A stretch of 64,000 nt of DNA from UMGS1387 sp045540015 (GCA_045540015.1 JAZQGP010000013.1:1-64000); one strand, 5' to 3'. Positions 7,901-17,700 are shown, numbered from the stretch's first letter. Program-made: numbers and translations. The notes: generated by a model from the sequence alone, not told the origin.

Positions 7901-9784
7901 GAGCTCGTAAACTATGACGATGTAAGCCTTGTTATAAATGATATTGAAATAAAAAGCGGGATTCTTCCCGACAACAAAAGCGGAAAACTGCTTTTCCCGT
8001 TTGACACGGACACCTGTGTTCAGTACCATATGAGCACATACGTCACATGGCGGAAAGACATCGGCTTATTCATGCTTGAAGCTAACGGACATAAAGCTGT
8101 TTATAATGTTGGTTCTGACATATATATGCTTGACGGAGCAGAAAAAACGCTCGGATACACAATGTATCTGAAGGACGGCGTGCCCATGCTTGATTTTGAG
8201 AGGCTTTGTGAGGATTTCGGATATGAGTGCAAAACGGATGGCAACAAGCTGTCTGTAACCACCCCGCTAAAGAAGGTATATGAAGAATATATTACGCGAA
8301 TCGATAACTCGTGGGAATTCAACGGATTTGACACCGAAGGCTTTACATCAAACAATATGGCAATGTCTGTGTCAAATGGATATCTGCGTATTGAAAACGA
8401 TGACGAACAGAACAACAACCCGCATATACTCACCAAAAACGATCTGAATATTCCGTCGGGAGAATACAATTCTCTTGAAATACGTGTCAGATACAAGAGC
8501 TATGGAACTCCTCAGAAAATTCAGATTTTTTACGCCCTTGCTTCGGATGAAGTATTCTCAGAAGATAAATCTTTTGAGATCCCGATTACTTCGACCGATA
8601 CAAACGGAGAATGGATAACGTACAAGCTGAACCTTAAAGAGGAGGCAAAAAAGAAAAACCGCGAATGGAAGGATACTTTAACGCGGTTAAGAGTAGACCC
8701 GTTTAATACGTACGGCTACATGGATATAGACTATATACGTTTTTCTTATGACTACGCATATATCGATTCAAGCGATATTCTCGGAATCGGATGCGGTAAT
8801 GCCGAATACAAAACGGAAGAAACAACGGCATTTTCCGTGTCGGGTGCCGTTCTGACAATTGCGGAAGACTCCGGTCCCGACAACATGGACACAAATCACG
8901 TATATCTTGTAACCGGAAACACCAATTCCCAATATGTGTTCTTCCGTCATCCTACGCTTTTGAGAAAAGATATAAATTACAAAATAGCTTTTGACATAAA
9001 ACTTCTGGGTGATTGCGACGGCAACACAGATGTGCAAACAAAGGTTGTATGCAATTTTGAGTATCCCGATTCGGTTTACGGAAGAACTGACAACGGGCAT
9101 CATTTCGGACACACCTCGATAACGCCGTCCGACGGATGGGTTCACATTGAAAAGACTTTTACGGTGAAAAATATTGATGAATACACAAAACATGCAGTCG
9201 GTATTTTTTGCGATCCGACAAGCTCGGGAAAATCAGCGGTATTTATGGTGGATAACATGCAGATTTGGAATGCCGATGATCCGCTTGGACTTGGTCCTGC
9301 AAACGCAGAAACCGAAACCGAAGAAACGACAAAATTTGTTACGTCCGGTGCGGCTCTTTCCGTAGCAGAGGATTTAGGTCCGAATAACACGGATAAAAAC
9401 CATGTTTACCTTGTAACAGGAAGCAGCGATTATAATTACGTGTTCTTCAGACATCCGGTTCTCTTCAGAAAGGGTGAAACCTACAAAATAGCTTTTGACA
9501 TAAAGCTTGTAAGTGACTGTGAGGGCAACACAGATGTGCAAACAAAGGTTGTATGCAATTTTGAGTATCTCGATTCGGTTTACGGAAGAACTGACAACGG
9601 GCATCATTTCGGACACACCTCGATAACGCCGTCCGACGGATGGGTTCACATTGAAAAGACTTTTACGGTGAAAAATATTGATGAATACACAAAACATGCA
9701 GTCGGTCTTTTCTGCGACCCGACAAGCTCGGGAAAATCCGCGGTGTTTATGGTGGATAATTATGCGGTAACGCAAGTGGAGTAA
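4958..9784 (+). CDS. Secreted multidomain protein with GH99/WbsX-like catalytic module
   Basis: 1,608 residues. A signal peptide (1-23, no lipobox) is followed by a beta domain with the LKAFLF motif seen in clostridial surface proteins (25-110), then two LamG-like jelly-roll regions (about 150-465). At about 470-800 is a glycosidase-like barrel with YYDEGVPETADWEIKYMV, HGIDVQSFCWY and WLSTWNEYGEG, patterns of the GH99/WbsX-GH71 group. A CBM6-like domain (about 830-990), a copper-amine-oxidase-N-like stalk module (about 1000-1105), another CBM-like domain (about 1110-1270) and two tandem copies of a CBM-like domain (1272-1440, 1441-1608) complete it. There is no LPXTG or S-layer motif, so it may be released or held by its binding domains. 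It probably binds and cuts a complex glycan outside the cell. The catalytic assignment is moderate; binding modules outnumber it. Confidence 0.75.
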   Translation: MLKKTFAVISIMFVMTITISAKATDFFLDENKVSFPDGVDRECVLMIASYTGEKLVDSKVKPLEITNSAIEVPVSELGLNVMSVDTLKAFLFSDTEKFEPLCVNRRLSLDGKNTRDAYLLAQSIGNFNNPILSIGRTPVENIIGGWVLDNRGGVPRMSIEEPVTTIQDISTTEGTAFIREFNKMTRDIIRADFYASTSGNGFFAEFRDENDSSVYKIEAIDGKWQVLCKNGKYTALSEKVKFNQTVRFRVYIDLVNGVSKTYINDTYFGEHELLSDNVLSFRFASEKESFVSYTPSHMQFTANYAVIEEFQLFHPLKVYGWKKAGSCSFTNNIVVMNADSSLSKSFDPIDVKYAAESQIRVKTGQDAAMLVKAGDIVAAKISFSENALYANGQKLYTMKYPDMWYKVRIAGNPSSGFADIYLNGRVIGTVPLYTSDPIDGFEISTTGGNVSFDNIKVFALAEHEDYVPEPETKASFDDYITAVNICSLWKNTGYSAGWGCISPYDENKPVLGYYDEGVPETADWEIKYMVEHGIDVQSFCWYNNASNGPVKTPWGGEHLHDGYMYAKYSDYMKYMIMWETNATGCNSAQFRNYIVPFWFENYFLDDRYLKIDNKIVINAWSVGNLITDKYFGSYEGLKAEMDYLQSVAKEHGFDGVILLTSITDDSKIYECGFVGSMAYNWGQYGFLYDRNVSQNTERAKLAEKNGYYHIPTVSIGFNGVPWGYIRMPNITVEDYKKSHEWVKNTYLPTYAKDGWQQKLVWLSTWNEYGEGTYIMPAELCGFGYLDAVRSAYTGLSDEHTDITPSENQLERITHLFPQYARRLVRVRGGVENTANLGAVVKTITFGSLTNRPTYNNATIKVSGGLYSGGTITGTSKNHDPIIYMPGISSSSPVDISNVDSVRVTAKVPKGSTIQLFYATDEYPANDASTAERQSVYTVALTDQTAVYEFPVSQNESWSGKLTSLRLDPTVFPNAQFYIQSVELVNYDDVSLVINDIEIKSGILPDNKSGKLLFPFDTDTCVQYHMSTYVTWRKDIGLFMLEANGHKAVYNVGSDIYMLDGAEKTLGYTMYLKDGVPMLDFERLCEDFGYECKTDGNKLSVTTPLKKVYEEYITRIDNSWEFNGFDTEGFTSNNMAMSVSNGYLRIENDDEQNNNPHILTKNDLNIPSGEYNSLEIRVRYKSYGTPQKIQIFYALASDEVFSEDKSFEIPITSTDTNGEWITYKLNLKEEAKKKNREWKDTLTRLRVDPFNTYGYMDIDYIRFSYDYAYIDSSDILGIGCGNAEYKTEETTAFSVSGAVLTIAEDSGPDNMDTNHVYLVTGNTNSQYVFFRHPTLLRKDINYKIAFDIKLLGDCDGNTDVQTKVVCNFEYPDSVYGRTDNGHHFGHTSITPSDGWVHIEKTFTVKNIDEYTKHAVGIFCDPTSSGKSAVFMVDNMQIWNADDPLGLGPANAETETEETTKFVTSGAALSVAEDLGPNNTDKNHVYLVTGSSDYNYVFFRHPVLFRKGETYKIAFDIKLVSDCEGNTDVQTKVVCNFEYLDSVYGRTDNGHHFGHTSITPSDGWVHIEKTFTVKNIDEYTKHAVGLFCDPTSSGKSAVFMVDNYAVTQVE
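9021..9706 (+). repeat. Near-identical internal duplication in the secreted protein
   Basis: Bases 9021-9202 recur at 9525-9706, exactly 504 bases (168 codons) later. I see one difference in 182 bases (C at 9066, T at 9570, changing Pro to Leu). The parts of the two domain copies before this stretch differ much more, so the match reflects recent conversion or duplication. Confidence 0.92.
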
Positions 9785-9821
9785 TCTGTGTTGTACGGAT
9801 ACTAAAGTAAATAAAATGAGC

Positions 9822-9850
9822 AAAGGGATGCTGATTTGGCATCCTTTTGT
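9822..9850 (+). terminator. Rho-independent terminator
   Basis: GGATGC and GCATCC pair, extended by AAAG/CTTT, around a TGATTTG loop and followed by TTTTGTT. It closes the 1,608-residue gene. Confidence 0.8.
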
Positions 9851-9937
9851 TAAAAAACAGTATTTGTGTAGATTTTTTCGGAAAAGTATGATACAATAAG
9901 AAAAATAAAAGTTTTCTCCTTGAAAGGATTGGTTCAT

Positions 9938-10270
9938 ATGAAAAGAATTTTTGTGACATTGAGTGTGCTTGTTTGCATTCTTCTTTGCTCCTGCTCGGGC
10001 AATGACAAAGCATCAATTGTGGGCAAATGGGTGGATACTGCAACCGAGCAGACAATCGAATACACTTCCGACGGATACTACTATGAATACATAAACGAGA
10101 ATTTTACAACCGACAAGACAAACTACAAAGCTGACGGAGAAAAAATTATATATTATATCGAGGGAGAACCCGAATCGGAATTTTCAGTGCAATATACACT
10201 TGATGGCGACACGCTCATTATTGGCGAAAAAATTGAGTACAGACGCCTTGTAATATCAGAAAACAACTAA
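9938..10270 (+). CDS. Small lipoprotein of unknown function
   Basis: 110 residues. A hydrophobic signal sequence ends in a lipobox-like LCSC, predicting lipidation of Cys and attachment to the outer face of the membrane. The mature part starts IVGKWVDTATEQTIEYTSDG and is a run of short beta strands ending YRRLVISE, the pattern of small lipocalin-like or DUF5640-type lipoproteins in Firmicutes. The ATG at 9938 is used because GAAAGGA lies 9 bases ahead; an in-frame TTG at 9920 has no SD. It sits alone between two terminators, so it is probably a single-gene unit. The function is not known. Confidence 0.75.
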   Translation: MKRIFVTLSVLVCILLCSCSGNDKASIVGKWVDTATEQTIEYTSDGYYYEYINENFTTDKTNYKADGEKIIYYIEGEPESEFSVQYTLDGDTLIIGEKIEYRRLVISENN

Positions 10271-10294
10271 ATAATACGTGAAACAAGAGGTAAA

Positions 10295-10729
10295 ATGAAA
10301 GAAGTAACATTATATACAGACGGTGCCTGCAGCGGAAATCCCGGTCCCGGAGGCTGGGGTGCAATACTTGTCTATATGCAATATAAAAAGGAAATGAGCG
10401 GCGGCGAAAAAAACACCACAAATAACCGTATGGAGCTTATGGCGGCAATTGAGGGACTCTCTGCACTAAAGGAGCCGTGCAAAGTAAAGCTTGTATCGGA
10501 TTCAAAATATCTTATTGACGGACTGAGTCTCGGTTGGGCGCGTTCGTGGAAAAGCAAGGGCTGGAAAAAATCCGACGGGAAACAGGCACTTAATATTGAA
10601 TTGTGGGAAAAGTTACTTTCGCTTGAAGATTATCATACCATTGAATATGAGTGGGTAAAAGGGCATGCAGGGCATCCGTATAACGAAAGATGTGACCAAA
10701 TGGCGGTTGCGGAATATTCCAAGCTGTAA
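10295..10729 (+). CDS. rnhA: Ribonuclease HI
   Basis: 144 residues, a normal bacterial RNase HI. It cuts the RNA strand of RNA-DNA hybrids, removing primers and R-loops. The four metal-binding acids are in place: Asp9 in LYTDGACSGNPGPGG, Glu47 in NRMELMAA, Asp69 in VSDSKYL and Asp134 in NERCDQMA. The basic handle helix (WKSKGWKKSDGK) typical of the E. coli-like class is also present. The gene starts 24 bases after the lipoprotein stop with an SD (GAGG) and ends just before a terminator. Confidence 0.96.
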   Translation: MKEVTLYTDGACSGNPGPGGWGAILVYMQYKKEMSGGEKNTTNNRMELMAAIEGLSALKEPCKVKLVSDSKYLIDGLSLGWARSWKSKGWKKSDGKQALNIELWEKLLSLEDYHTIEYEWVKGHAGHPYNERCDQMAVAEYSKL

Positions 10730-10754
10730 GCAATTGAAAATATTATTTGTATAT

Positions 10755-10785
10755 AGGAGGAACGGTTGAGAGTTTCCTCCTTTTT
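10755..10785 (+). terminator. Terminator after rnhA
   Basis: AGGAGGAA and TTCCTCCT form an 8-bp stem with an 11-base loop, followed by five Ts. It separates rnhA from the rpoB promoter. Confidence 0.85.
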
Positions 10786-10860
10786 GTCTGCATAAAAGTT
10801 GATAATTAGACTACAATTTGTAAACAATCTGTTATATTGGGATTAAATTCCAAAAACCTC

Positions 10861-10889
10861 TTGACAAAACGGAGAAAAATCGCTATAGT
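10861..10889 (+). promoter_or_regulatory. Sigma-A promoter of rpoBC
   Basis: TTGACA (10861-10866), 17-base spacer, TATAGT (10884-10889), a near-consensus strong promoter. The expected start of transcription near 10896 leaves an RNA leader of about 100 bases. Confidence 0.85.
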
Positions 10890-10916
10890 AATATACTGCA
10901 TTATAATCGAGTAGTA

Positions 10917-10950
10917 GTCTGCTCTGACAGCAGCAGACGGTTGCTGCTCA
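10917..10950 (+). promoter_or_regulatory. Overlapping hairpins in the rpoB leader
   Basis: GTCTGCT (near 10918) can pair with AGCAGAC, or the overlapping AGCAGCA (near 10932) can pair with TGCTGCT (near 10945). The two 7-bp stems share bases, so only one can form at a time. No T-run follows, so if this regulates, it is by something other than a simple terminator. Confidence 0.4.
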
Positions 10951-10998
10951 TACGTAAAAAACAAAACGACCGAGAAGTGAATGGAGTGATTGCATACC

Positions 10999-13900
10999 AT
11001 GGTGAAGCCTTGCAAACTCGGCAACAACATCAGGTACAGCTTTTCAAAAATTGATGAAAAGCTTGAAATGCCAAACCTCATAGAGGTTCAGAAGGAATCC
11101 TACGAATGGTTCCTCGGCGACGGTATGAAAGAGGTTCTTGAGGATGTATCTCCGCTTGTGGACTACACCGGAAACCTTTTCATCGAATTTGTGGATTACA
11201 AAATCGACAAAACGCCGAAGTATTCCGTTGAGGAATGTAAGGAGAGAGACGTTAACTACGCAGCACATCTGCGCGTTACCGTAAGACTCACGAACAAGGA
11301 AACGGGCGAAGTAAAGGAATCTGAAGTTTTCATGGGCGATTTCCCGCTTATGACAGAACAGGGAACCTTTGTTATCAACGGTGCGGAACGAGTTGTCGTT
11401 TCGCAGATTGTGCGTTCTCCCGGTATATATTATGAAGCAACCGATGATAAGTCCGGCAAAAAGCTTCATGCTGCCACGGTTATTCCTTACAGAGGAGCGT
11501 GGCTTGAATACGAGACAGACGCAAACGACATATTCTATGTACGTATAGACAAGAACAGAAAGCTTCCCGTTACTGTTTTCCTCCGTGCACTCGGTCTTTC
11601 AACAGATAAAGATCTTCTTGCAGTCTTTGGTGATGACGAAAAGCTCAAGGCTACAATGACCAAAGACCTTATGGAGAGCGAAGCTGAAAAGAAGGGAACA
11701 ACTCCTCAGGACGAGTCCCTTAAGGAAATCTATAAGAAGCTCCGTCCCGGTGATCCTGCAATTGTTGAAAGTGCGCAGCTTCTTATAAACAATCTCTTTT
11801 TTGATGCAAAGCGTTATGACATCTCTGCTGTAGGAAGATACAAGTTCAACAAAAAGCTTGCTCTCGGCAGAAGAATTGCAGGCTTTAAGCTTGCAAGCCC
11901 TGCAGTTAACCCCTTCACGGGCGAAATTCTCTTTGACGAGGGAACTCTTCTCAGCCGCGAAATGGCGCAGCAAATCGAGGACGCCGGAATTTCCGAAGTG
12001 CTTCTCTATACTCAGGACGTTGAAACCCCCACTGTGTTCAAGGTATTCACTAATAAGATGGCATACATTGACAAGCTCGGTGTTGTTCCTGCAGGCTATG
12101 ATCTTTCCTCTCTTAATATAGAAGAAAGAGTTCATACCGAAGTTTTGAAGGAAATTTTCGAGTCCACTTCTAACGAAGAAGAATTTATTGCGGCTTTCAA
12201 TGAAAGAAGACTTGAGCTTATTCCTAAGCACATCACACGCGAAGATATTTATGCTTCCGTTAACTATATGCTCTGCTTGTCGCACAGTTGCGGCACCGTA
12301 GACGACATTGACCATCTCGGAAACAGAAGACTTCGCTCTGTAGGTGAGCTTCTTCAGAACCAGATGAGAATCGGCTTTACCCGTATGGAAAAAATCGTTA
12401 AAGAACGTATGACCATGCAGGATACCGAAAACCTCACTCCTCAGAGCATAATCAACATAAGACCAATTGTTTCGGCAATCAAGGAATTCTTCGGTTCATC
12501 ACCGCTGTCACAGTTCATGGACCAGTCAAATCCCCTTGCCGAGCTTACCCACAAGAGACGTTTGTCCGCTCTCGGTCCGGGCGGTCTGTCGCGTGACAGA
12601 GCTTCCTTTGAAGTTCGAGACGTTCACTATACCCATTACGGACGTATGTGTCCTATCGAAACGCCTGAAGGTCCTAACATCGGTCTTATTTCCTATCTTT
12701 CCACCTATGCAAAGATAAATAAGTACGGATTTATAGAAGCGCCTTACCGTAAGGTTGATAAGGAAACCGGCGTTGTAACTGACGAAGTTATCTATATGAC
12801 AGCCGATGTCGAGGATGAATACGTTGTAGCTCAGGCAAACGAACCTCTTAACGAGGATGGAACCTTTAAGAACAACAGAGTAACTGTTCGTATACGCGAG
12901 GAAATCACCGAGGTTGAAAAAGAACGTGTTGATTACATGGACGTTTCGCCTAAGATGGTGGTATCTGTTGCAACTGCAATGATTCCCTTCCTTGAAAACG
13001 ACGACAACTCCCGTGCACTCATGGGTTCAAACATGCAGAAGCAGGCAGTTCCGCTTATGATGACTGAAAGCCCGATTGTAGGTACAGGTATGGAATACAA
13101 GGCGGCGGTAGATTCAGGCGTTGTTGTCTGCGCTGAAAAGGACGGTATTGTTGAAAAGGCAAGCGGAGATACAATCACTATCCGCGAGGACGACGGCAAC
13201 CGTCATGAATACCATCTTATTAAGTTTAAGAGAAGTAACCAGGGAACCTGCGTAAACCAGAGACCTATCGTCTTCAAGGGCGACAGAGTTACAAAGGGAC
13301 AGGTTATTGCAGACGGTCCTGCAACAAACAACGGTGAAATTTCTCTCGGTAAGAACGCACTTATCGGATTTATGACCTGGGAAGGTTATAACTACGAGGA
13401 TGCTGTTCTCCTTAACGAAAGACTAGTAAGAAACGATGTTTACACATCTATCCATATTGAAGAATATTCCCACGAAGCAAGAGATACAAAGCTTGGTCCG
13501 GAGGAAATTACACGCGACATACCAAATGTCGGTGAGGATGCGCTCAAAAACCTCACAGCAGGCGGTATAGTATGTATCGGTGCCGAGGTTCACGCAGGCG
13601 ACATTCTTGTAGGTAAGGTAACACCCAAGGGTGAAACTGAGCTTACCGCAGAAGAAAGACTTCTCCGTGCAATCTTCGGTGAAAAGGCAAGAGAAGTAAG
13701 AGATACATCCCTCAGACTGCCTCACGGTGAGAGCGGTATTGTAGTAGATGTACGCGAGTTTTCAAGGGATAACTCCGACGAGCTTCCTCCCGGAGTAAAC
13801 AGAGTTGTAAGAGTATATATCGCACAGAAGAGAAAGATTTCTGTCGGAGATAAAATGGCGGGTCGTCACGGTAACAAGGGTGTCGTTTCGCGCATTCTTC

Positions 13901-14751
13901 CTCCTGAGGATATGCCGTTCCTTGAAGACGGAACTCCTCTTGATATCGTTCTTAATCCTCTGGGCGTTCCTTCCCGAATGAATATCGGACAGGTGCTTGA
14001 AGTGCATCTCGGTATTGCGGCAAAGAAGCTCGGCTGGAAGATTATGACTCCCGTATTCGATGGTGCAAACGAGCAGGATATCGCAGAATGTCTTGAAAAG
14101 GCGGGTATGCGTCCCGACGGTAAGAGCATCCTTTACGACGGACGTACGGGTGAGCCTTTTGATAACCCCGTAACGGTAGGTATCATGTATTACCTCAAGC
14201 TCCATCACCTTGTCGATGATAAGATTCATGCACGTTCTACCGGTCCTTACTCCATGGTAACGCAGCAGCCTCTCGGTGGTAAAGCACAGTTCGGCGGACA
14301 GCGTTTCGGAGAAATGGAAGTTTGGGCACTCGAGGCATACGGTGCTGCTTATACGCTTCAGGAAATCCTTACAGTTAAGTCAGACGATATCGTGGGACGT
14401 GTTAAGGCATATGAAGCAATCATAAAGGGACAAAACATCCCGACTCCCGGTGTACCTGAATCCTTCAAGGTGCTTATCCGTGAGCTTCAGTCACTCGCAC
14501 TTGACGTTCGCGTTCTTGATAAGGACGGAAACGAGATAGTTCTCAAGGACAGCAGTGCGGAAGAGCTTGAAAACATCAGAAACGTAGTTCCCGAGGATCT
14601 CGGTGCAAGCGTTTCCGAAGGAGAAAACTTTGACGGTTATACCTTCGAAGATGAAAACGGCGACCCGATTGAAGAAGATGAAGACGAGTTCGACGATTTC
14701 GACAGCGATGAAGATTTCTTCAAGGATCGCGAGCCTGACGGCGACTTTTAA
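10999..14751 (+). CDS. rpoB: RNA polymerase beta subunit
   Basis: 1,250 residues, a normal size for Clostridia. It forms the catalytic core with RpoC. The N-terminus (SFSKIDEKLEMPNLIEVQK), the rifampicin pocket (SQFMDQSNPLAELTHKRRLS), the PIETPEGPNIGL stretch and the C-terminal GGKAQFGGQRFGEMEVWAL are all present. In the rifampicin pocket the Asp516, His526 and Ser531 equivalents (E. coli numbers) are the sensitive type; the Gln510 equivalent is Pro. It ends in an acidic tail (about 1195-1250). ATG 10999 is chosen because GGAGTG lies at a proper distance and the protein then starts MVKP as in relatives; the TTG at 10990 is too close to the SD. It has its own promoter and is followed 45 bases later by rpoC. 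Confidence 0.98.
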   Translation: MVKPCKLGNNIRYSFSKIDEKLEMPNLIEVQKESYEWFLGDGMKEVLEDVSPLVDYTGNLFIEFVDYKIDKTPKYSVEECKERDVNYAAHLRVTVRLTNKETGEVKESEVFMGDFPLMTEQGTFVINGAERVVVSQIVRSPGIYYEATDDKSGKKLHAATVIPYRGAWLEYETDANDIFYVRIDKNRKLPVTVFLRALGLSTDKDLLAVFGDDEKLKATMTKDLMESEAEKKGTTPQDESLKEIYKKLRPGDPAIVESAQLLINNLFFDAKRYDISAVGRYKFNKKLALGRRIAGFKLASPAVNPFTGEILFDEGTLLSREMAQQIEDAGISEVLLYTQDVETPTVFKVFTNKMAYIDKLGVVPAGYDLSSLNIEERVHTEVLKEIFESTSNEEEFIAAFNERRLELIPKHITREDIYASVNYMLCLSHSCGTVDDIDHLGNRRLRSVGELLQNQMRIGFTRMEKIVKERMTMQDTENLTPQSIINIRPIVSAIKEFFGSSPLSQFMDQSNPLAELTHKRRLSALGPGGLSRDRASFEVRDVHYTHYGRMCPIETPEGPNIGLISYLSTYAKINKYGFIEAPYRKVDKETGVVTDEVIYMTADVEDEYVVAQANEPLNEDGTFKNNRVTVRIREEITEVEKERVDYMDVSPKMVVSVATAMIPFLENDDNSRALMGSNMQKQAVPLMMTESPIVGTGMEYKAAVDSGVVVCAEKDGIVEKASGDTITIREDDGNRHEYHLIKFKRSNQGTCVNQRPIVFKGDRVTKGQVIADGPATNNGEISLGKNALIGFMTWEGYNYEDAVLLNERLVRNDVYTSIHIEEYSHEARDTKLGPEEITRDIPNVGEDALKNLTAGGIVCIGAEVHAGDILVGKVTPKGETELTAEERLLRAIFGEKAREVRDTSLRLPHGESGIVVDVREFSRDNSDELPPGVNRVVRVYIAQKRKISVGDKMAGRHGNKGVVSRILPPEDMPFLEDGTPLDIVLNPLGVPSRMNIGQVLEVHLGIAAKKLGWKIMTPVFDGANEQDIAECLEKAGMRPDGKSILYDGRTGEPFDNPVTVGIMYYLKLHHLVDDKIHARSTGPYSMVTQQPLGGKAQFGGQRFGEMEVWALEAYGAAYTLQEILTVKSDDIVGRVKAYEAIIKGQNIPTPGVPESFKVLIRELQSLALDVRVLDKDGNEIVLKDSSAEELENIRNVVPEDLGASVSEGENFDGYTFEDENGDPIEEDEDEFDDFDSDEDFFKDREPDGDF

Positions 14752-14796
14752 AATTCAAGCTCAAAAATATACCGAAAAGGAGCAAACTGAAAGCTA

Positions 14797-17700
14797 ATGG
14801 GACAGAATGAACACAACGCATTTGACGCGATAAAAATCGGCCTTGCTTCTCCTGAGCTTATGCGCTCATGGTCTTACGGAGAAGTTAAAAAGCCCGAAAC
14901 CATAAACTACAGAACCCTGAAACCCGAACGCGACGGTCTTTACTGCGAAAAAATCTTCGGCCCGACAAAGGACTGGGAATGTCATTGCGGAAAGTATAAG
15001 AGAGTGCGCTATAAGGGCAAGGTCTGCGAAAAATGCCATGTTGAAATAACAACCAATAAGGTGCGTCGTGAGAGAATGGGACATATTGAACTTGCATGCC
15101 CCGTCTCCCACATATGGTACTTCCGTGCAATACCCTCCAGAATGGGACTGCTTCTCGACATCTCTCCGAGAATGCTTGAAAAGGTACTGTATTTTGCAAG
15201 CTACATCGTAATTGATCCCGGTGAAGGTACCGGACTTGAAAAGATGCAGCTTCTTACAGAGCAGGAGTATCAGAAGGCCTATGAATACTACGGAAACGAT
15301 TTCCGTGTAGGCATGGGTGCTGAAGCAATCAAGGAATTGCTTCGCGAAATTGACTGTGAAGCACTTGCAGAAGAGCTCAAAACAGAGCTTGAAAACGCAG
15401 TCGGTCAGAAGAGAGTAAGAATTATCAAGAGACTTGAAGTTGTTGAAGCTTTCAGAGTTTCCGGTAACAAGCCCGAATGGATGATTCTCGACGTTGTTCC
15501 CGTTATTCCTCCGGATATCCGTCCGATGGTTCAGCTCGACGGCGGACGCTTTGCAACAAGCGACCTTAACGACCTGTACCGCAGAGTTATTAACAGAAAC
15601 AACAGACTTAAAAAGATGATGGAGCTTCATGCCCCTGAAATCATTATAAGAAACGAAAAACGTATGCTTCAGGAAGCGGTTGATGCCCTTATCGACAACG
15701 GCCGACGCGGAAGAGCTGTAACAGGTCCGAGCAACAGACCGTTAAAATCTCTTTCCGAAATGCTCCGCGGTAAGCAGGGACGTTTCCGTCAGAACCTTCT
15801 TGGTAAGCGTGTTGACTATTCAGGCCGTTCGGTTATCGTTGTCGGTCCTGACCTCAAGATTTACCAGTGCGGTCTTCCTAAGGAAATGGCACTTGAGCTG
15901 TTTAAGCCTTTCGTTATGAAGCGTCTTGTTGAAACAGGCAAGGCATCAAATATCAAGGATGCTAAGAAAAAGGTTGAAAGAGTAAGTGCTGAGGTTTGGG
16001 ATGCACTTGAACATGTTATCAAGGACCATCCCGTTCTTCTCAACCGTGCTCCTACACTTCACAGACTTTCCATTCAGGCATTCGAGCCTGTACTCGTAGA
16101 AGGTCGTGCAATCAAGCTTCATCCTCTTGTATGTACAGCGTTTAACGCGGACTTCGACGGCGACCAGATGCCTGTTCACGTTCCGCTTTCTGCTGAAGCA
16201 CAGGCGGAAGCACGTTTCCTCATGCTCTCGGCAAATAACCTCTTAAAGCCCGTTAACGGACGTGCTGTTACCGTTCCTTCTCAGGATATGGTTCTCGGTT
16301 CTTACTATCTTACACTCTTGAAGCACGGTGAACCGGGGGATGTTCGAATTGACGAAAACGGAAACGAGATTTACAGAACCTTCCGTAACTTCGACGAGGC
16401 TATGATGGCATATTCCGTAGGCGAACTCGGACTTCATTCTCCGATTAAGGTTCGTGTTGAAAAGGAAATGCCCGACGGCACTGTTAAATCCGGACTTATA
16501 AATGCAACTCTCGGTCGTCTTATCTTTAACCAGCCCATTCCTCAGGATCTTCACTTTATCGAGAGAAACGGCGAGAATGAGCTTGACCTTGAGATTAACT
16601 TCGTTGTTACCAAAGATGAACTCGGTCAGATTGTTGACAGATGTATCAAGTATCATGGTATTTCCCGTACAGCAGAAGTGCTTGACGATATCAAGTCCAT
16701 GGGTTATAAGTATTCAACCCGCGGTTCTATTTCAATCTCAGTATACGATATGACCGTTCCTCCTCAGAAGAAGGTTATTATCGCAGAGGGCGAAAAGCAG
16801 GTTGAGGTTATTTCCAAGATGTATAAGCGCGGTCTTCTCTCCAACGAAGAAAGAAGAGAACGTGTTATCAAGGTTTGGGAAGACGCAACCAAGGACGTTA
16901 CAAATGCACTTCAGGCAAACCTCGACGAGTTCAACTCCATCAAGATGATGGCGGATTCCGGTGCTCGAGGCTCCATAAAGCAGATAAGACAGCTTGCAGG
17001 TATGCGCGGACTTATGGCATCTACCTCAGGTAAAACAATCGAACTTCCGATTAAGGCTAACTTCCGTGAAGGTCTTAACATTTTGGAATACTTCATCGCT
17101 GCACGTGGTGCACGTAAAGGTCTTGCGGATACAGCTCTTCGTACAGCTGACTCCGGTTACCTTACAAGACGTCTTGTTGATGTTTCTCAGGACGTTATTG
17201 TACGTGAAGAGAACTGCCACGACACAACAGGTCTTTGGGTTGAAACAATACGCGACAACAACGAAATTATCGAGCCTCTTGCAGACAGACTTCTCGGCAG
17301 ATATGTTATCGGCGATATTACTCACCCCGAAACAGGCGAGATTATTGCTCATGACGATACAATGCTGAGCGAAGCACAGGTTGACCGCATAATTGCGGCA
17401 GGAATCGAAAAGGTTCATGTGCGTTCAGTTCTCAACTGTCATGCAAAGCACGGTACTTGTGTACACTGCTACGGTGCAGACCTTGCATCCGGAATGCCTG
17501 TTAACATTGGTGAATCCGTCGGTATTATCGCGGCTCAGTCTATCGGTGAACCCGGTACACAGCTTACAATGCGTACCTTCCATACAGGTGGTGTCGCAGG
17601 AAGCGATATTACTCAGGGTCTTCCCAGAGTTGAAGAGCTCTTTGAAGCAAGAAAGCCCAAGAAGACAAGTGTTGTTGCTGACTTTGACGGTGATATCAGC

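Noticed and set aside
11599..12315. A 238-codon leftward frame inside rpoB, and similar ones inside gyrB (31729-32568)
   Set aside because: They mirror conserved codons of essential genes on the other strand and have no start signals.
12490..12590. Rifampicin-resistance change in rpoB
   Set aside because: The key Asp, His and Ser positions are the sensitive type. The Pro at the Gln510 equivalent is not a resistance change I can support.
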